A DNA stretch of 9,453 bases, taken from the NCBI GenBank assembly GCA_016649795.1, contig JAENWZ010000071.1, positions 1 to 9,453 on the forward strand, in the 5' to 3' direction. Shown here one piece after another: positions 1 to 6,478 of the stretch (position 1 is the first letter of the stretch; each line of letters opens with the position of its first letter). The translations under genes and the position numbers were made by a program. Below the pieces are notes generated by a model, which saw only the letters and a list, made by a program, of their open reading frames with translations, did not search any database and was not told the DNA's origin. Source of the stretch: Proteiniphilum sp. (GTDB taxonomy: Bacteria > Bacteroidota > Bacteroidia > Bacteroidales > Dysgonomonadaceae).

Positions 1-2
1 AA

Positions 3-608
3 GAAGAGAGAAAGGATGATCCATCAAATGGAGTAGAGAAAGAGGGAGGAAGCCACTTTCTCCTCAGCCGCAGGTTTTGGCAGATTGCTGTCAACATATT
101 TGTGATTCCTTTCCTGAGTACGGCCATCATGCTTTATCAGTACACGATAGCAGAGAGCAAAGGGTGGGATGCATCATGGGTAATCTTCTCCTTTTCCTTC
201 TTTGCTGTTTTCAACGGTCTCTCGATGTTCTTCTCGGGAGAACTGATTGACCGTTTCAGCGGAGTGCGGCTCTTTCCTTACTACCTGTTGCCAGCACTGG
301 CAGGATTTGCAGCAATGTCATTCATCGACAATCAATGGATCTTTCCGATTTTCTATGGCCTGCTGGGTGTTTCTTCAGGGCTCGGCAGCACCGTCAAAAC
401 AGCTGTACAGGCTGAGGTGTACGGCACAGCACATCTGGGAGAGGTTCGCAGTTACCTCTCCACCATCATGGTGCTTGGCACCGCCGCCGGACCGCCTGTG
501 CTCGGTTACCTGCTGGATATCAGGTGGTCAATGAATTACATTATGTCAGGCGCCGCCATCTTGCTACTTATCATATTTATCATTAGTGTAACATTCAAAC
601 AAAAGTAA
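3..608 (+). CDS. MFS transporter, C-terminal half (5' end outside window)
   Basis: The reading frame is open from base 3, so the true start lies upstream; an apparent GTG start at 102 falls inside a membrane helix and is not the real start. The 201 visible residues begin with a charged, Lys/Glu-rich cytoplasmic linker (about residues 1-24), as found between helices 6 and 7 of major facilitator proteins. About six hydrophobic segments follow, near residues 26-48, 58-78, 90-108, 112-132, 152-172 and 177-197. A motif-A-like GELIDRFSGVR lies at 79-89, in the loop after the second visible helix, where the C-terminal repeat of MFS proteins carries it. The segment GTAAGPPVLGYLLD (159-172) resembles the antiporter-type motif. 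The protein should be an inner-membrane secondary transporter. The substrate cannot be read from the sequence; the YGxxHLGExRS stretch (140-150) recalls monocarboxylate or oxalate/formate-type MFS members, which is only a hint. HelD follows 13 bases after the TAA, so the two may share a transcript. Confidence 0.85.
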   Translation, partial: EERKDDPSNGVEKEGGSHFLLSRRFWQIAVNIFVIPFLSTAIMLYQYTIAESKGWDASWVIFSFSFFAVFNGLSMFFSGELIDRFSGVRLFPYYLLPALAGFAAMSFIDNQWIFPIFYGLLGVSSGLGSTVKTAVQAEVYGTAHLGEVRSYLSTIMVLGTAAGPPVLGYLLDIRWSMNYIMSGAAILLLIIFIISVTFKQK

Positions 609-621
609 AAAGCCACATTCT

Positions 622-2673
622 ATGTCAGAAGAGATCAAAGAGAAAAAATATCTCCGTACACTCCTGGAAAAAGTGAGGGGATCACTACAGAAGATCAACG
701 AATCCATTATCGATAAAAAGAGAGACATCGATGAGATGCACCATCACATGGAGGAGTACAAGCGTGATATGGATCATCTGAAGAAAAATGCTCTGCGGGA
801 GACCATCTTCAACTACAGTGCAATCGGCGACCATCATCTTGATAAACGTAAAAGGCTGATCCGTCTGCTCGATGTTCCCTATTTCGGGAGGATCGATTTC
901 AGGGAGGAGAGCGCAGCAAAAGCGGACAGGGTATATGTAGGTGTCCATAATTTCCAGGATGAAGAGAGCGGCTCCAACCTGGTGTACGACTGGCGTGCTC
1001 CAATCTCCAGCATGTTCTACGACTATGAGACGGGAGATGCAGGCTATAAAACAGAAGAGAGAGAAGTAAGAGGTGAGATCGTGCGTAAAAGTCAGTTCCG
1101 TATACGACAGGGAGAGATGGAGTACATGCTCGACAGCGATATCACCATCCAGGACGATGTGTTGCAGCGGGAGCTGAACCACACTTCCTCCGGCAAGATG
1201 AAGAATATCGTTGCCACCATACAGCGGGAGCAGAATGCCATCATCCGCAATGAAGATGCCCGCCATCTGATTATACAGGGGGTGGCCGGTTCAGGGAAGA
1301 CCTCCATCGCCCTGCATCGCATTGCCTTCCTGCTTTATAAGTTCAAAGAGAGCATCTCTTCCGAGGACATACTGATTATCTCACCCAACAAGGTGTTCGC
1401 CAGCTATATCTCCAACGTGCTGCCTGAGCTGGGTGAGGAGACCATCGATGAGACAAGCATGGAGGAGATTGCCGAAAGGTTGTTCGACTATAGTGTGAAG
1501 TTTCAGACCTTCTTTGAACAAGTTTCTGAGTTGCTCGAAAAAACGGACGAGAAACTGATTGAAAGGATCCGTTTCAAATCCTCACCCGACATGCTGAAGA
1601 AGATGGATGAATATGTACTCCATCTCGAGAACAACCGGTTTACACCGGCCGACATCACCATCAGGCGGAAGATTGTGCCGTCGTGGTTCGTGCAGGAGTC
1701 TTTTCAGAAATACAACCGGTTGCCGCTGTTGAGTCGTTTCAATGAAGTAGTCCGCGATATAGTGGAGAATGTGTTCATCTACTACAAGTATGAGATCACG
1801 GGCAAGGAGCGCACCGCACTGCACACCACGGTACGCAAGATGTTCACCTCCACCAGCATGCGTATGCTCCACAAAGATTTTTACCAGTGGCTCGACCGCC
1901 CGGAGATGCTTAAGACCAGAAAAGGAAGCGTCTACGAATACAGTGATGTCTATCCGCTGCTCTACCTTAAAATGAAGCTGGAGGGATTGAAACCATTCAC
2001 CAGGGTCAAACATCTGGTGGTAGATGAGATGCAGGACTACTCAGCTGTTCAGTACCGTATCATCAGTAAGCTCTATCCCTGTAAAAAAACGATATTGGGT
2101 GATATCAACCAGTCGGTGAACCCGTTCAGCTCATCCGGTATAGAGACCATTGAATCGCTCTTCCCCGACGCTACCTGTATGACCATGCTTAAAAGCTACC
2201 GCTCCACATACGAGATCACTGAGTTCACCAAACAGATCAGCGGCAAAGCCGACGTGGAAGCGATTGAACGACGTGGTGAAGAGCCAAGAGTGATGATCCT
2301 GAAAAAAGAGGAGGAGGAGACAACATTCATCATGGAGCTGATTAAGAAGTTCAACAGCAGCTGTTATAAATCAATGGGCATCATCTGTAAGACGCAACAC
2401 CAGGCCGACAAGATGTATGAAGTGCTGAAAGGAGAAGAGAATCTCACCCTGCTGAATGCCCTCAGTGTGGTCTTCGGCAGCGGCATCGTGATCACCACAG
2501 CCCACCTTGCCAAAGGCCTGGAATTCGACGAGGTGATCGTTCCTTTTTGTACCGAAAAGAACTATCGTACAGAGCCGGACAGGCAGATGCTTTATGTGGC
2601 CTGCACACGTGCCATGCACCGTTTGAACCTGACTGCTGCCGGAAGTATCACAACATTTATTCCGAACAGATAG
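622..2673 (+). CDS. helD: HelD-like RNA polymerase recycling ATPase (UvrD/Rep-type superfamily 1 fold)
   Basis: This 683-residue protein has the HelD layout. It opens with a predicted coiled-coil (about 5-65), corresponding to the arm that enters the RNA polymerase secondary channel. Next come the family signatures YFGRIDF (87-93) and VYDWRAPISS (121-130), then a Q-motif region IQREQN (200-205). Helicase motifs follow in order: Walker A GVAGSGKT (220-227, Lys226), motif Ia SPNKVF (254-259), Walker B/motif II DEMQD (468-472), motif III GDINQS (493-498), motif IV YRS (526-528), motif V AKGLEFDEV (630-638) and motif VI YVACTRA (658-664). The divergent stretch of about 285-440 between Ia and II is where HelD carries its clamp-arm insertion. 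By family knowledge, HelD uses ATP to release stalled or post-termination RNA polymerase from nucleic acid and is not a processive helicase. At 683 residues it is shorter than B. subtilis HelD (about 774). ATG 622 is chosen because it leads straight into the coiled-coil and fits the short gap after the transporter gene. No Shine-Dalgarno sequence is visible, as is usual in Bacteroidota. Confidence 0.88.
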   Translation: MSEEIKEKKYLRTLLEKVRGSLQKINESIIDKKRDIDEMHHHMEEYKRDMDHLKKNALRETIFNYSAIGDHHLDKRKRLIRLLDVPYFGRIDFREESAAKADRVYVGVHNFQDEESGSNLVYDWRAPISSMFYDYETGDAGYKTEEREVRGEIVRKSQFRIRQGEMEYMLDSDITIQDDVLQRELNHTSSGKMKNIVATIQREQNAIIRNEDARHLIIQGVAGSGKTSIALHRIAFLLYKFKESISSEDILIISPNKVFASYISNVLPELGEETIDETSMEEIAERLFDYSVKFQTFFEQVSELLEKTDEKLIERIRFKSSPDMLKKMDEYVLHLENNRFTPADITIRRKIVPSWFVQESFQKYNRLPLLSRFNEVVRDIVENVFIYYKYEITGKERTALHTTVRKMFTSTSMRMLHKDFYQWLDRPEMLKTRKGSVYEYSDVYPLLYLKMKLEGLKPFTRVKHLVVDEMQDYSAVQYRIISKLYPCKKTILGDINQSVNPFSSSGIETIESLFPDATCMTMLKSYRSTYEITEFTKQISGKADVEAIERRGEEPRVMILKKEEEETTFIMELIKKFNSSCYKSMGIICKTQHQADKMYEVLKGEENLTLLNALSVVFGSGIVITTAHLAKGLEFDEVIVPFCTEKNYRTEPDRQMLYVACTRAMHRLNLTAAGSITTFIPNR

Positions 2674-2846
2674 ATAGAACACCGGTACCTGTTACAAATT
2701 GCAGTTAAGAACAAAGAATTTAAATTAAGACTGATTTTAAAAGAGTTAACACTCAAACGGAAAAAATATTATATCTTTACAGGATAGTTTTTTGAAAGAA
2801 AAAATGCAGAATCACTGAGTATCGAGGAAAAAAAATTAGCATAAAG

Positions 2847-3455
2847 ATGATACTGGATAGATTACCCGAAGAGAACACCGGTCGATTGAATCCCGGAATT
2901 ACAAGAGAAGAAGCTTTCGCGCTGGTTGAAAAATACAACATAGAGCCTTTTCACATTCAGCATGCCGAAACAGTAGAGGCAGTGATGCGCTATTTTGCAG
3001 GTAAACTGGGGTATGCCTGTGAAACAGACTTCTGGGGGTTGGTGGGACTGTTACACGACCTCGATTTTGAGCAGTACCCCGATGAACACTGTATCAAGGT
3101 GCGTGAAATTTTCGATGCCGAAGGGATCGATCCTCAGATCAAACGTGCTGTTGTATCTCACGCTTATGGATTCACGCAGACCGATGTGAAACCGGAGCAT
3201 CAGATGGAAAAAGTGCTCTACGCTGCCGATGAGTTAACAGGCTTAATCGGCGCAGCCATCTTAATGCGTCCGAGCAAAAGTACGCTCGATTTAACTGTTC
3301 AGTCGTTGAAAAAGAAATATAAAGACAAGAAGTTCGCTGCAGGCTGCTCCCGCGAAGTGATACAGAAAGGTGCGGAAATTTTGGGCTGGGAACTCGATTA
3401 CCTGATGGAAGAAACCATTAAAGCCATGCAGTTGACTGAACAGGCAAAAAAATGA
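2847..3455 (+). CDS. HD-domain phosphohydrolase-like protein
   Basis: This 202-residue soluble protein has a recognisable HD-superfamily metal-binding pattern: His39 (HIQHAETV), the doublet His70-Asp71 (GLLHDLDF), His105 (VVSHAYG) and Asp128 (YAADELTGLI). The region between is helical and compact, with no signal peptide or membrane segment, so it should be cytoplasmic. HD proteins of this size are metal-dependent phosphohydrolases acting on nucleotides or other phosphoesters. No extra domain (RelA/SpoT synthetase, dGTPase, GAF, PAS) is fused to narrow the substrate, and the sequence is too short for a (p)ppGpp hydrolase-synthetase. The C-terminal 40 residues are amphipathic and charged, ending in AKK. 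The ATG at 2847 follows an A-rich leader (2821-2846) without a Shine-Dalgarno sequence, and nothing upstream in frame looks coding. It lies 173 bases after HelD, so it probably has its own promoter. A hydrolase role is well supported; the specific reaction is unknown. Confidence 0.85.
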   Translation: MILDRLPEENTGRLNPGITREEAFALVEKYNIEPFHIQHAETVEAVMRYFAGKLGYACETDFWGLVGLLHDLDFEQYPDEHCIKVREIFDAEGIDPQIKRAVVSHAYGFTQTDVKPEHQMEKVLYAADELTGLIGAAILMRPSKSTLDLTVQSLKKKYKDKKFAAGCSREVIQKGAEILGWELDYLMEETIKAMQLTEQAKK

Positions 3456-3534
3456 AATTTTTCTGATTATGCCTCGCGATATGTGAAGTGGAATTGAGTG
3501 AGCTTGCGAAAAGAAGATATTTAAACCCTGTAAC

Positions 3535-3553
3535 TAATAGAAAAAATCTATTA
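3535..3553. promoter_or_regulatory. Inverted repeat upstream of the dps promoter, OxyR half-site-like
   Basis: TAATAGA and TCTATTA form a perfect 7-bp inverted repeat around AAAAA. Its core reads ATAG-N7-CTAT, the spacing of one OxyR recognition element in enterobacteria. It ends 19 bases before the -33 TTTG element of dps, a usual place for an activator. OxyR control of dps is established in Bacteroides fragilis; assigning this repeat to OxyR is inference. The second adjacent half expected for a tetrameric site (about 3559-3573) matches poorly. Confidence 0.4.
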
Positions 3554-3572
3554 TATATTGAGATGAATATAT

Positions 3573-3603
3573 TTTGATGTTATGTGAAATATCTATATAT
3601 TTG
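3573..3603 (+). promoter_or_regulatory. Bacteroidetes-type promoter of dps
   Basis: TTTG at 3573-3576 is followed by exactly 19 bases and then TATATTTG at 3596-3603. This matches the Bacteroidetes primary sigma consensus (-33 TTTG, about 19 bp, -7 TAnnTTTG) at every fixed position. Transcription would start a few bases after 3603, giving a leader of roughly 30 bases before the dps ATG at 3642. That leader is A-rich and lacks a Shine-Dalgarno sequence. Confidence 0.75.
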
Positions 3604-3613
3604 CAATAGATAT
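3589..3613. promoter_or_regulatory. Inverted repeat overlapping the dps -7 element (possible operator)
   Basis: ATATCTAT (3589-3596) and ATAGATAT (3606-3613) form a perfect 8-bp inverted repeat separated by 9 bases. The spacer contains almost all of the -7 box and the right arm covers the expected transcription start. A protein bound here would occlude the promoter, which suggests a repressor site, though AT-rich DNA also produces such repeats by chance. The inner CTAT/ATAG tetramers are the same as in the upstream repeat at 3535-3553. Confidence 0.3.
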
Positions 3614-3641
3614 AAACAGAAACAATTAAAATATCAGAATT

Positions 3642-4115
3642 ATGAAAACATTAGATTATTTACAATTAGATCTTAAGAGTACAAAGAAAACAGTTGACGG
3701 TCTGCAGGAGTTACTGGCAAATTTACAGCTTTACTACACCAACCTGCGTGGCTTTCACTGGAACGTGAAGGGTGAGATGTTCTATGGTGCACACGAAAGA
3801 TTTGAAGGATTCTATGATGACACAGCAACAAAAGTGGATGAAGTGGCAGAACGTATACTTATGTTAGGAGGTGTACCTGCACATAACTTCAGCGATTACC
3901 TGAAAGCATCAACCATCAAAGAGAGTGGTGTTGTGAACAACCACAAAGAGATTGTGAAGCTTATCCTTGATTACCTGAAGGTGTTGATCGGCCTGGAACG
4001 CAGATTGCTGGAGACAGCCTCGGAAGGTGATGATGAAGGTACAGTTGCCCTAATAGGTGATTTCATATCGGGACAGGAGAAAAATGTTTGGATGCTTACT
4101 TCTCTTCTCTCCTAA
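3642..4115 (+). CDS. dps: Dps family ferritin-like DNA-binding/iron-storage protein
   Basis: This 157-residue protein has the full length of the Dps family. Its intersubunit ferroxidase ligands are all present: His39 in RGFHWNVKG, His51 and Glu55 in GAHERFEGFYDD, and Asp66 and Glu70 in KVDEVAER. Their spacing equals that of E. coli His51, His63, Asp67, Asp78 and Glu82. Family members assemble into a cytoplasmic 12-subunit shell that oxidises Fe(II), preferably with hydrogen peroxide, and stores the iron, so limiting hydroxyl radical damage. The N-terminus (MKTLDYLQLDLKSTKK) is short with a few lysines, so DNA binding is possible but not certain. The gene stands alone: a consensus promoter and two inverted repeats lie upstream and a strong terminator downstream. 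This monocistronic arrangement fits stress-induced expression, probably through OxyR as known in Bacteroides. No anomalies are seen. Confidence 0.95.
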   Translation: MKTLDYLQLDLKSTKKTVDGLQELLANLQLYYTNLRGFHWNVKGEMFYGAHERFEGFYDDTATKVDEVAERILMLGGVPAHNFSDYLKASTIKESGVVNNHKEIVKLILDYLKVLIGLERRLLETASEGDDEGTVALIGDFISGQEKNVWMLTSLLS

Positions 4116-4141
4116 AGTAAATAAAGGAATCAGTCTTAGAG

Positions 4142-4176
4142 AACCGTTCAGGCATATAAGCCTAAACGGTTTTTTT
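4142..4176 (+). terminator. Intrinsic terminator of dps
   Basis: A 12-bp stem (AACCGTTCAGGC with GCCTAAACGGTT, one C-A mismatch) closes a 6-base loop ATATAA and runs directly into a tract of seven T (4170-4176). It begins 26 bases after the dps stop codon. This is the strongest terminator in the window and separates dps from the sulfatase. Confidence 0.9.
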
Positions 4177-4321
4177 GTGCGTATCTGTCACTTAACACGG
4201 CGAAGGAACCGCAATAATTTTCCTATTCAGATCTCACATTGAATAGAATTAAAAAAAATAATTGTAAATTCGTTTCAAAATTCGATCATGAAACATCATC
4301 CGGTTAAATTTTCTCTTTTAG

Positions 4322-5755
4322 ATGAAATCAGATACTCATTTTAACGATTCAGGGAGATTATCCGCTTCCGCCATCTTACTTACCGCAGTTACAATGGGTT
4401 ATTCGGGGAATGTGACAGAGACATCGAAACGACCCAATATTGTGATTGTGCTGGCGGATGATTTGGGCTGGGGTGATGTGGGATATCACGGTAGTCATAT
4501 TCAGACACCAAATCTGGATATGTTGTCCGAAAAAGCCATTCGGTTAGACAGGTTTTACGTTGCTCCTATTTCAACCCCTACCCGGGCAGGCATGTTAACA
4601 GGCAGATATCCGAACAGAATGGGTATAAGAGAGGTGGTGATACCCCCCTGGCGTGATTATGGAATTGAATCGGGCGAGATATTTTTACCTCAGGAGTTAG
4701 AGAAAGCCGGTTATAAGCATCGTGCCATGATCGGCAAATGGCATTTAGGGCACTCCCGCAAGAAGTACCATCCTCTACATAAAGGGTTTACTCATTTCTA
4801 CGGCCATTTAAACGGAGCGATAGATTATTTTTCGCACCGGAGAGAGGGGGAGCTGGACTGGCATAACAACTGGGAGAGCTCGTACGACAAAGGATACAGT
4901 ACAGACCTGATCACCGACCATGCTGTGCAATGCATCAATGAATATGCAGGCGAGGAGCATCCTTTCTTCGTCTACGTAGCATATAATGCCCCTCATACGC
5001 CCTTACAGGCGAAAGATGATGATTTGAAACGGTATGGATTTGATCCCTCAAAAAAGCGCTTTGGGAAAGGTGACAAGACCGGGCGGGGAAATAACAGGGA
5101 ACAAACCTATGCAGCCATGATCACATGTATGGACAGAGGGATAGGCCGGATAATTAACACATTGAAAGAGGCGGGTGAATTTGATGATACGATCTTTCTC
5201 TTTTTTAGTGATAACGGCCCGGATGTAGGATCCGGCGGAGAATTGCGAGGGAGAAAATTCACGGAATTTGAAGGAGGAGTACGTGTCCCTGCCCTGTTGA
5301 GCTGGCCTTCGAAATTAACCGGAGAAAGAACCATTCATCAGGTCATGGGCTATGTGGATATTATGCCCACACTATTGGATATTCTGGGTTTGCAATCAAC
5401 CGCTCAATTCGATGGTATCAGTATGCTCTCCATCTTGACCGGAAAGAGGGAATCAATGGATAGAATCTTATATCTGGGATTAGGCTCCGCGGTATCAAAC
5501 AAATGGAAATTTATTGAGAAAGGACATAATCCGAAAATAAAGGCCACCTCGGATATGCTTTTTACAATTGATACGGATCCCTTCGAGCAAAATAATCGGA
5601 TCGATGAGTACCGGGAGAAGGCAGCTGATTTTAGATCATTTGTGAAGAGATACGACACCATTGCACCACCCCGACCACAACCGGAATACCAGGATGGACG
5701 CGATGGGTTCGTGGCACCCAAAGAATGGGGAATAGAATCCTGTTGGAAGAAATAA
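4322..5755 (+). CDS. Secreted Ser-type sulfatase (arylsulfatase-like, S1 family)
   Basis: This 477-residue sulfatase hydrolyses sulfate esters. The alkaline-phosphatase-like fold is marked by NIVIVLADDLGWGD (metal ligands Asp46, Asp47), the activation motif S-T-P-T-R-A-G with Ser84 as formylglycine precursor and Arg88, then GKWHLG (Lys139, His141), APHTP (His225), SDNGP (Asp297, Asn298) and RKFTEFEGGVRVP (Lys312). Residue 84 is Ser rather than Cys, so maturation should need an anaerobic radical-SAM sulfatase-maturing enzyme, which is not in this window. A weak signal-peptide-like stretch LSASAILLTAVTMGY (13-27) suggests export to the periplasm, but the preceding segment carries two Asp and little net positive charge, and no lipobox Cys is visible. 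An in-frame TAG at 4319-4321 directly before the ATG rules out a longer start. No SusC/SusD or glycosidase genes are adjacent, so the substrate (host glycan or algal/plant polysaccharide) cannot be inferred. The 206-base gap after dps contains the dps terminator and no convincing promoter. Confidence 0.9.
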   Translation: MKSDTHFNDSGRLSASAILLTAVTMGYSGNVTETSKRPNIVIVLADDLGWGDVGYHGSHIQTPNLDMLSEKAIRLDRFYVAPISTPTRAGMLTGRYPNRMGIREVVIPPWRDYGIESGEIFLPQELEKAGYKHRAMIGKWHLGHSRKKYHPLHKGFTHFYGHLNGAIDYFSHRREGELDWHNNWESSYDKGYSTDLITDHAVQCINEYAGEEHPFFVYVAYNAPHTPLQAKDDDLKRYGFDPSKKRFGKGDKTGRGNNREQTYAAMITCMDRGIGRIINTLKEAGEFDDTIFLFFSDNGPDVGSGGELRGRKFTEFEGGVRVPALLSWPSKLTGERTIHQVMGYVDIMPTLLDILGLQSTAQFDGISMLSILTGKRESMDRILYLGLGSAVSNKWKFIEKGHNPKIKATSDMLFTIDTDPFEQNNRIDEYREKAADFRSFVKRYDTIAPPRPQPEYQDGRDGFVAPKEWGIESCWKK

Positions 5756-5774
5756 AAAATACCGCTATTTCTTC
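5746..5774. terminator. Inverted repeat at the convergent gene ends (possible weak bidirectional terminator)
   Basis: GAAGAAATA (5746-5754) and TATTTCTTC (5766-5774) are perfect 9-bp complements separated by 11 bases. The arms fall in the last codons of the sulfatase (stop 5753-5755) and of the response regulator (stop 5765-5767 on the other strand). The stem is AT-rich and is not followed by a T tract in either direction, so it is a weak candidate for termination. Confidence 0.3.
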
Positions 5775-6478
5775 TCTATGGTAGCCATAAAATGCTTGCG
5801 ATAGGTCTCCCCTACCGGTATCTGCTTTTTGTCTATCATAATCCTGTTCTTATTGATGCTCGCTATTTTACTTTTTTGAATGATAAAAGAGCGGTGAACA
5901 CGTATAAATCGATCTGATGGCAGCTCTTCTTCCAGCGATTTAAGGCTCATCAGTGATAAGATCGGCCTGGCTTCGTTTTCCGTAAATATTTTTACGTAAT
6001 CTTTCAATCCTTCTATATACTGAATGTCATCGTACAAGACATGTATCAGTTTATATTCCGACTTCACGAAAAGAGCTGTCTTCTCTTTAACCGTTTCGGA
6101 AAACGGTTTTGTTTCGGTCATTTCAAACCATTCTAATGCTTTTTTTGCAGCTGTAAGAAAATCGGCAAAAGAGAAGGGTTTGAGCAGATAATCAAGGGCA
6201 CTCACTCTGTAACCTTCCACGGCATATTCGCTGAAAGCAGTGGTGAAGATGACACGTGTGCGACTGCTGATGATGCGGGCAAACTCCATCCCGTTCACCT
6301 CGGGCATCTGAATATCCAGGAAAATCACATCTACCCTCTCCTCGGCAATACGCTTCATGGCAGTAAGTGCGTTGCTGTATTTACCTGTCAGCCTCAGAAA
6401 AGATGTTTTCTGTACATATGATTCCAATAGAGAGAGAGCCAGCGGCTCATCATCCACGATCCAGCAGTTCAGTGTCAT
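5765..6478 (-). CDS. LytTR-family response regulator
   Basis: This is a two-domain response regulator of about 237 residues. The N-terminal receiver carries the acidic pair Asp9-Asp10 (VDDEP), the phospho-acceptor Asp55 (FLDIQMPEVNG), Thr79/80 (FTTAF) and Lys101 (LLKPF). The C-terminal LytTR DNA-binding domain spans about 136-233 and includes FIRVHRSFII. I place the start at 6478 because family members usually begin one or two residues before this strand (MTLNCWIVDDEP). An in-frame ATG at 6499 would add seven polar residues. The gene overlaps the kinase gene by 29 bases with this start (50 with the longer one), indicating coupled translation and a cognate pair. Phosphorylated LytTR regulators bind short direct repeats near promoters and often activate adjacent envelope genes; the target here is unknown, with the upstream barrel gene an obvious candidate for autoregulation. 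The gene ends 9 bases from the convergent sulfatase. Confidence 0.93.
   Translation of the reverse strand: MTLNCWIVDDEPLALSLLESYVQKTSFLRLTGKYSNALTAMKRIAEERVDVIFLDIQMPEVNGMEFARIISSRTRVIFTTAFSEYAVEGYRVSALDYLLKPFSFADFLTAAKKALEWFEMTETKPFSETVKEKTALFVKSEYKLIHVLYDDIQYIEGLKDYVKIFTENEARPILSLMSLKSLEEELPSDRFIRVHRSFIIQKSKIASINKNRIMIDKKQIPVGETYRKHFMATIEKK

Noticed and set aside
102..104. GTG as the start of the MFS gene
   Set aside because: The frame continues upstream to the window edge with a plausible linker and the beginning of a helix, so this Val is internal.
685..1266. 193-residue - strand ORF opposite HelD, and other antisense ORFs at 1582-2013, 2371-2682 and 5107-5721
   Set aside because: They lie opposite well-supported genes with complete motifs and show no family features of their own.
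2746..2790. Possible promoter for the HD gene (TATCTTTA at 2772-2779, or TAGTTTTT at 2785-2792)
   Set aside because: Both match seven of eight bases or fewer of the -7 consensus pattern, and neither has a TTTG about 19 bases upstream. In such AT-rich sequence these matches are expected by chance.
3456..3534. Search for a terminator or small RNA after the HD gene
   Set aside because: Only a weak CTCGC/GCGA complementarity with a long loop and no T tract is present, which is not enough to call a structure.
4057..4242. 61-residue + strand ORF overlapping the dps end
   Set aside because: It runs through the dps 3' end and the intrinsic terminator in another frame and has no recognisable domain, so it is a shadow ORF.
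4215..4272. Possible sulfatase promoters (TAATTTTC at 4215, TAAATTCG at 4265)
   Set aside because: Each misses one fixed base and neither has a correctly spaced -33 TTTG, so I cannot choose between them or support either.
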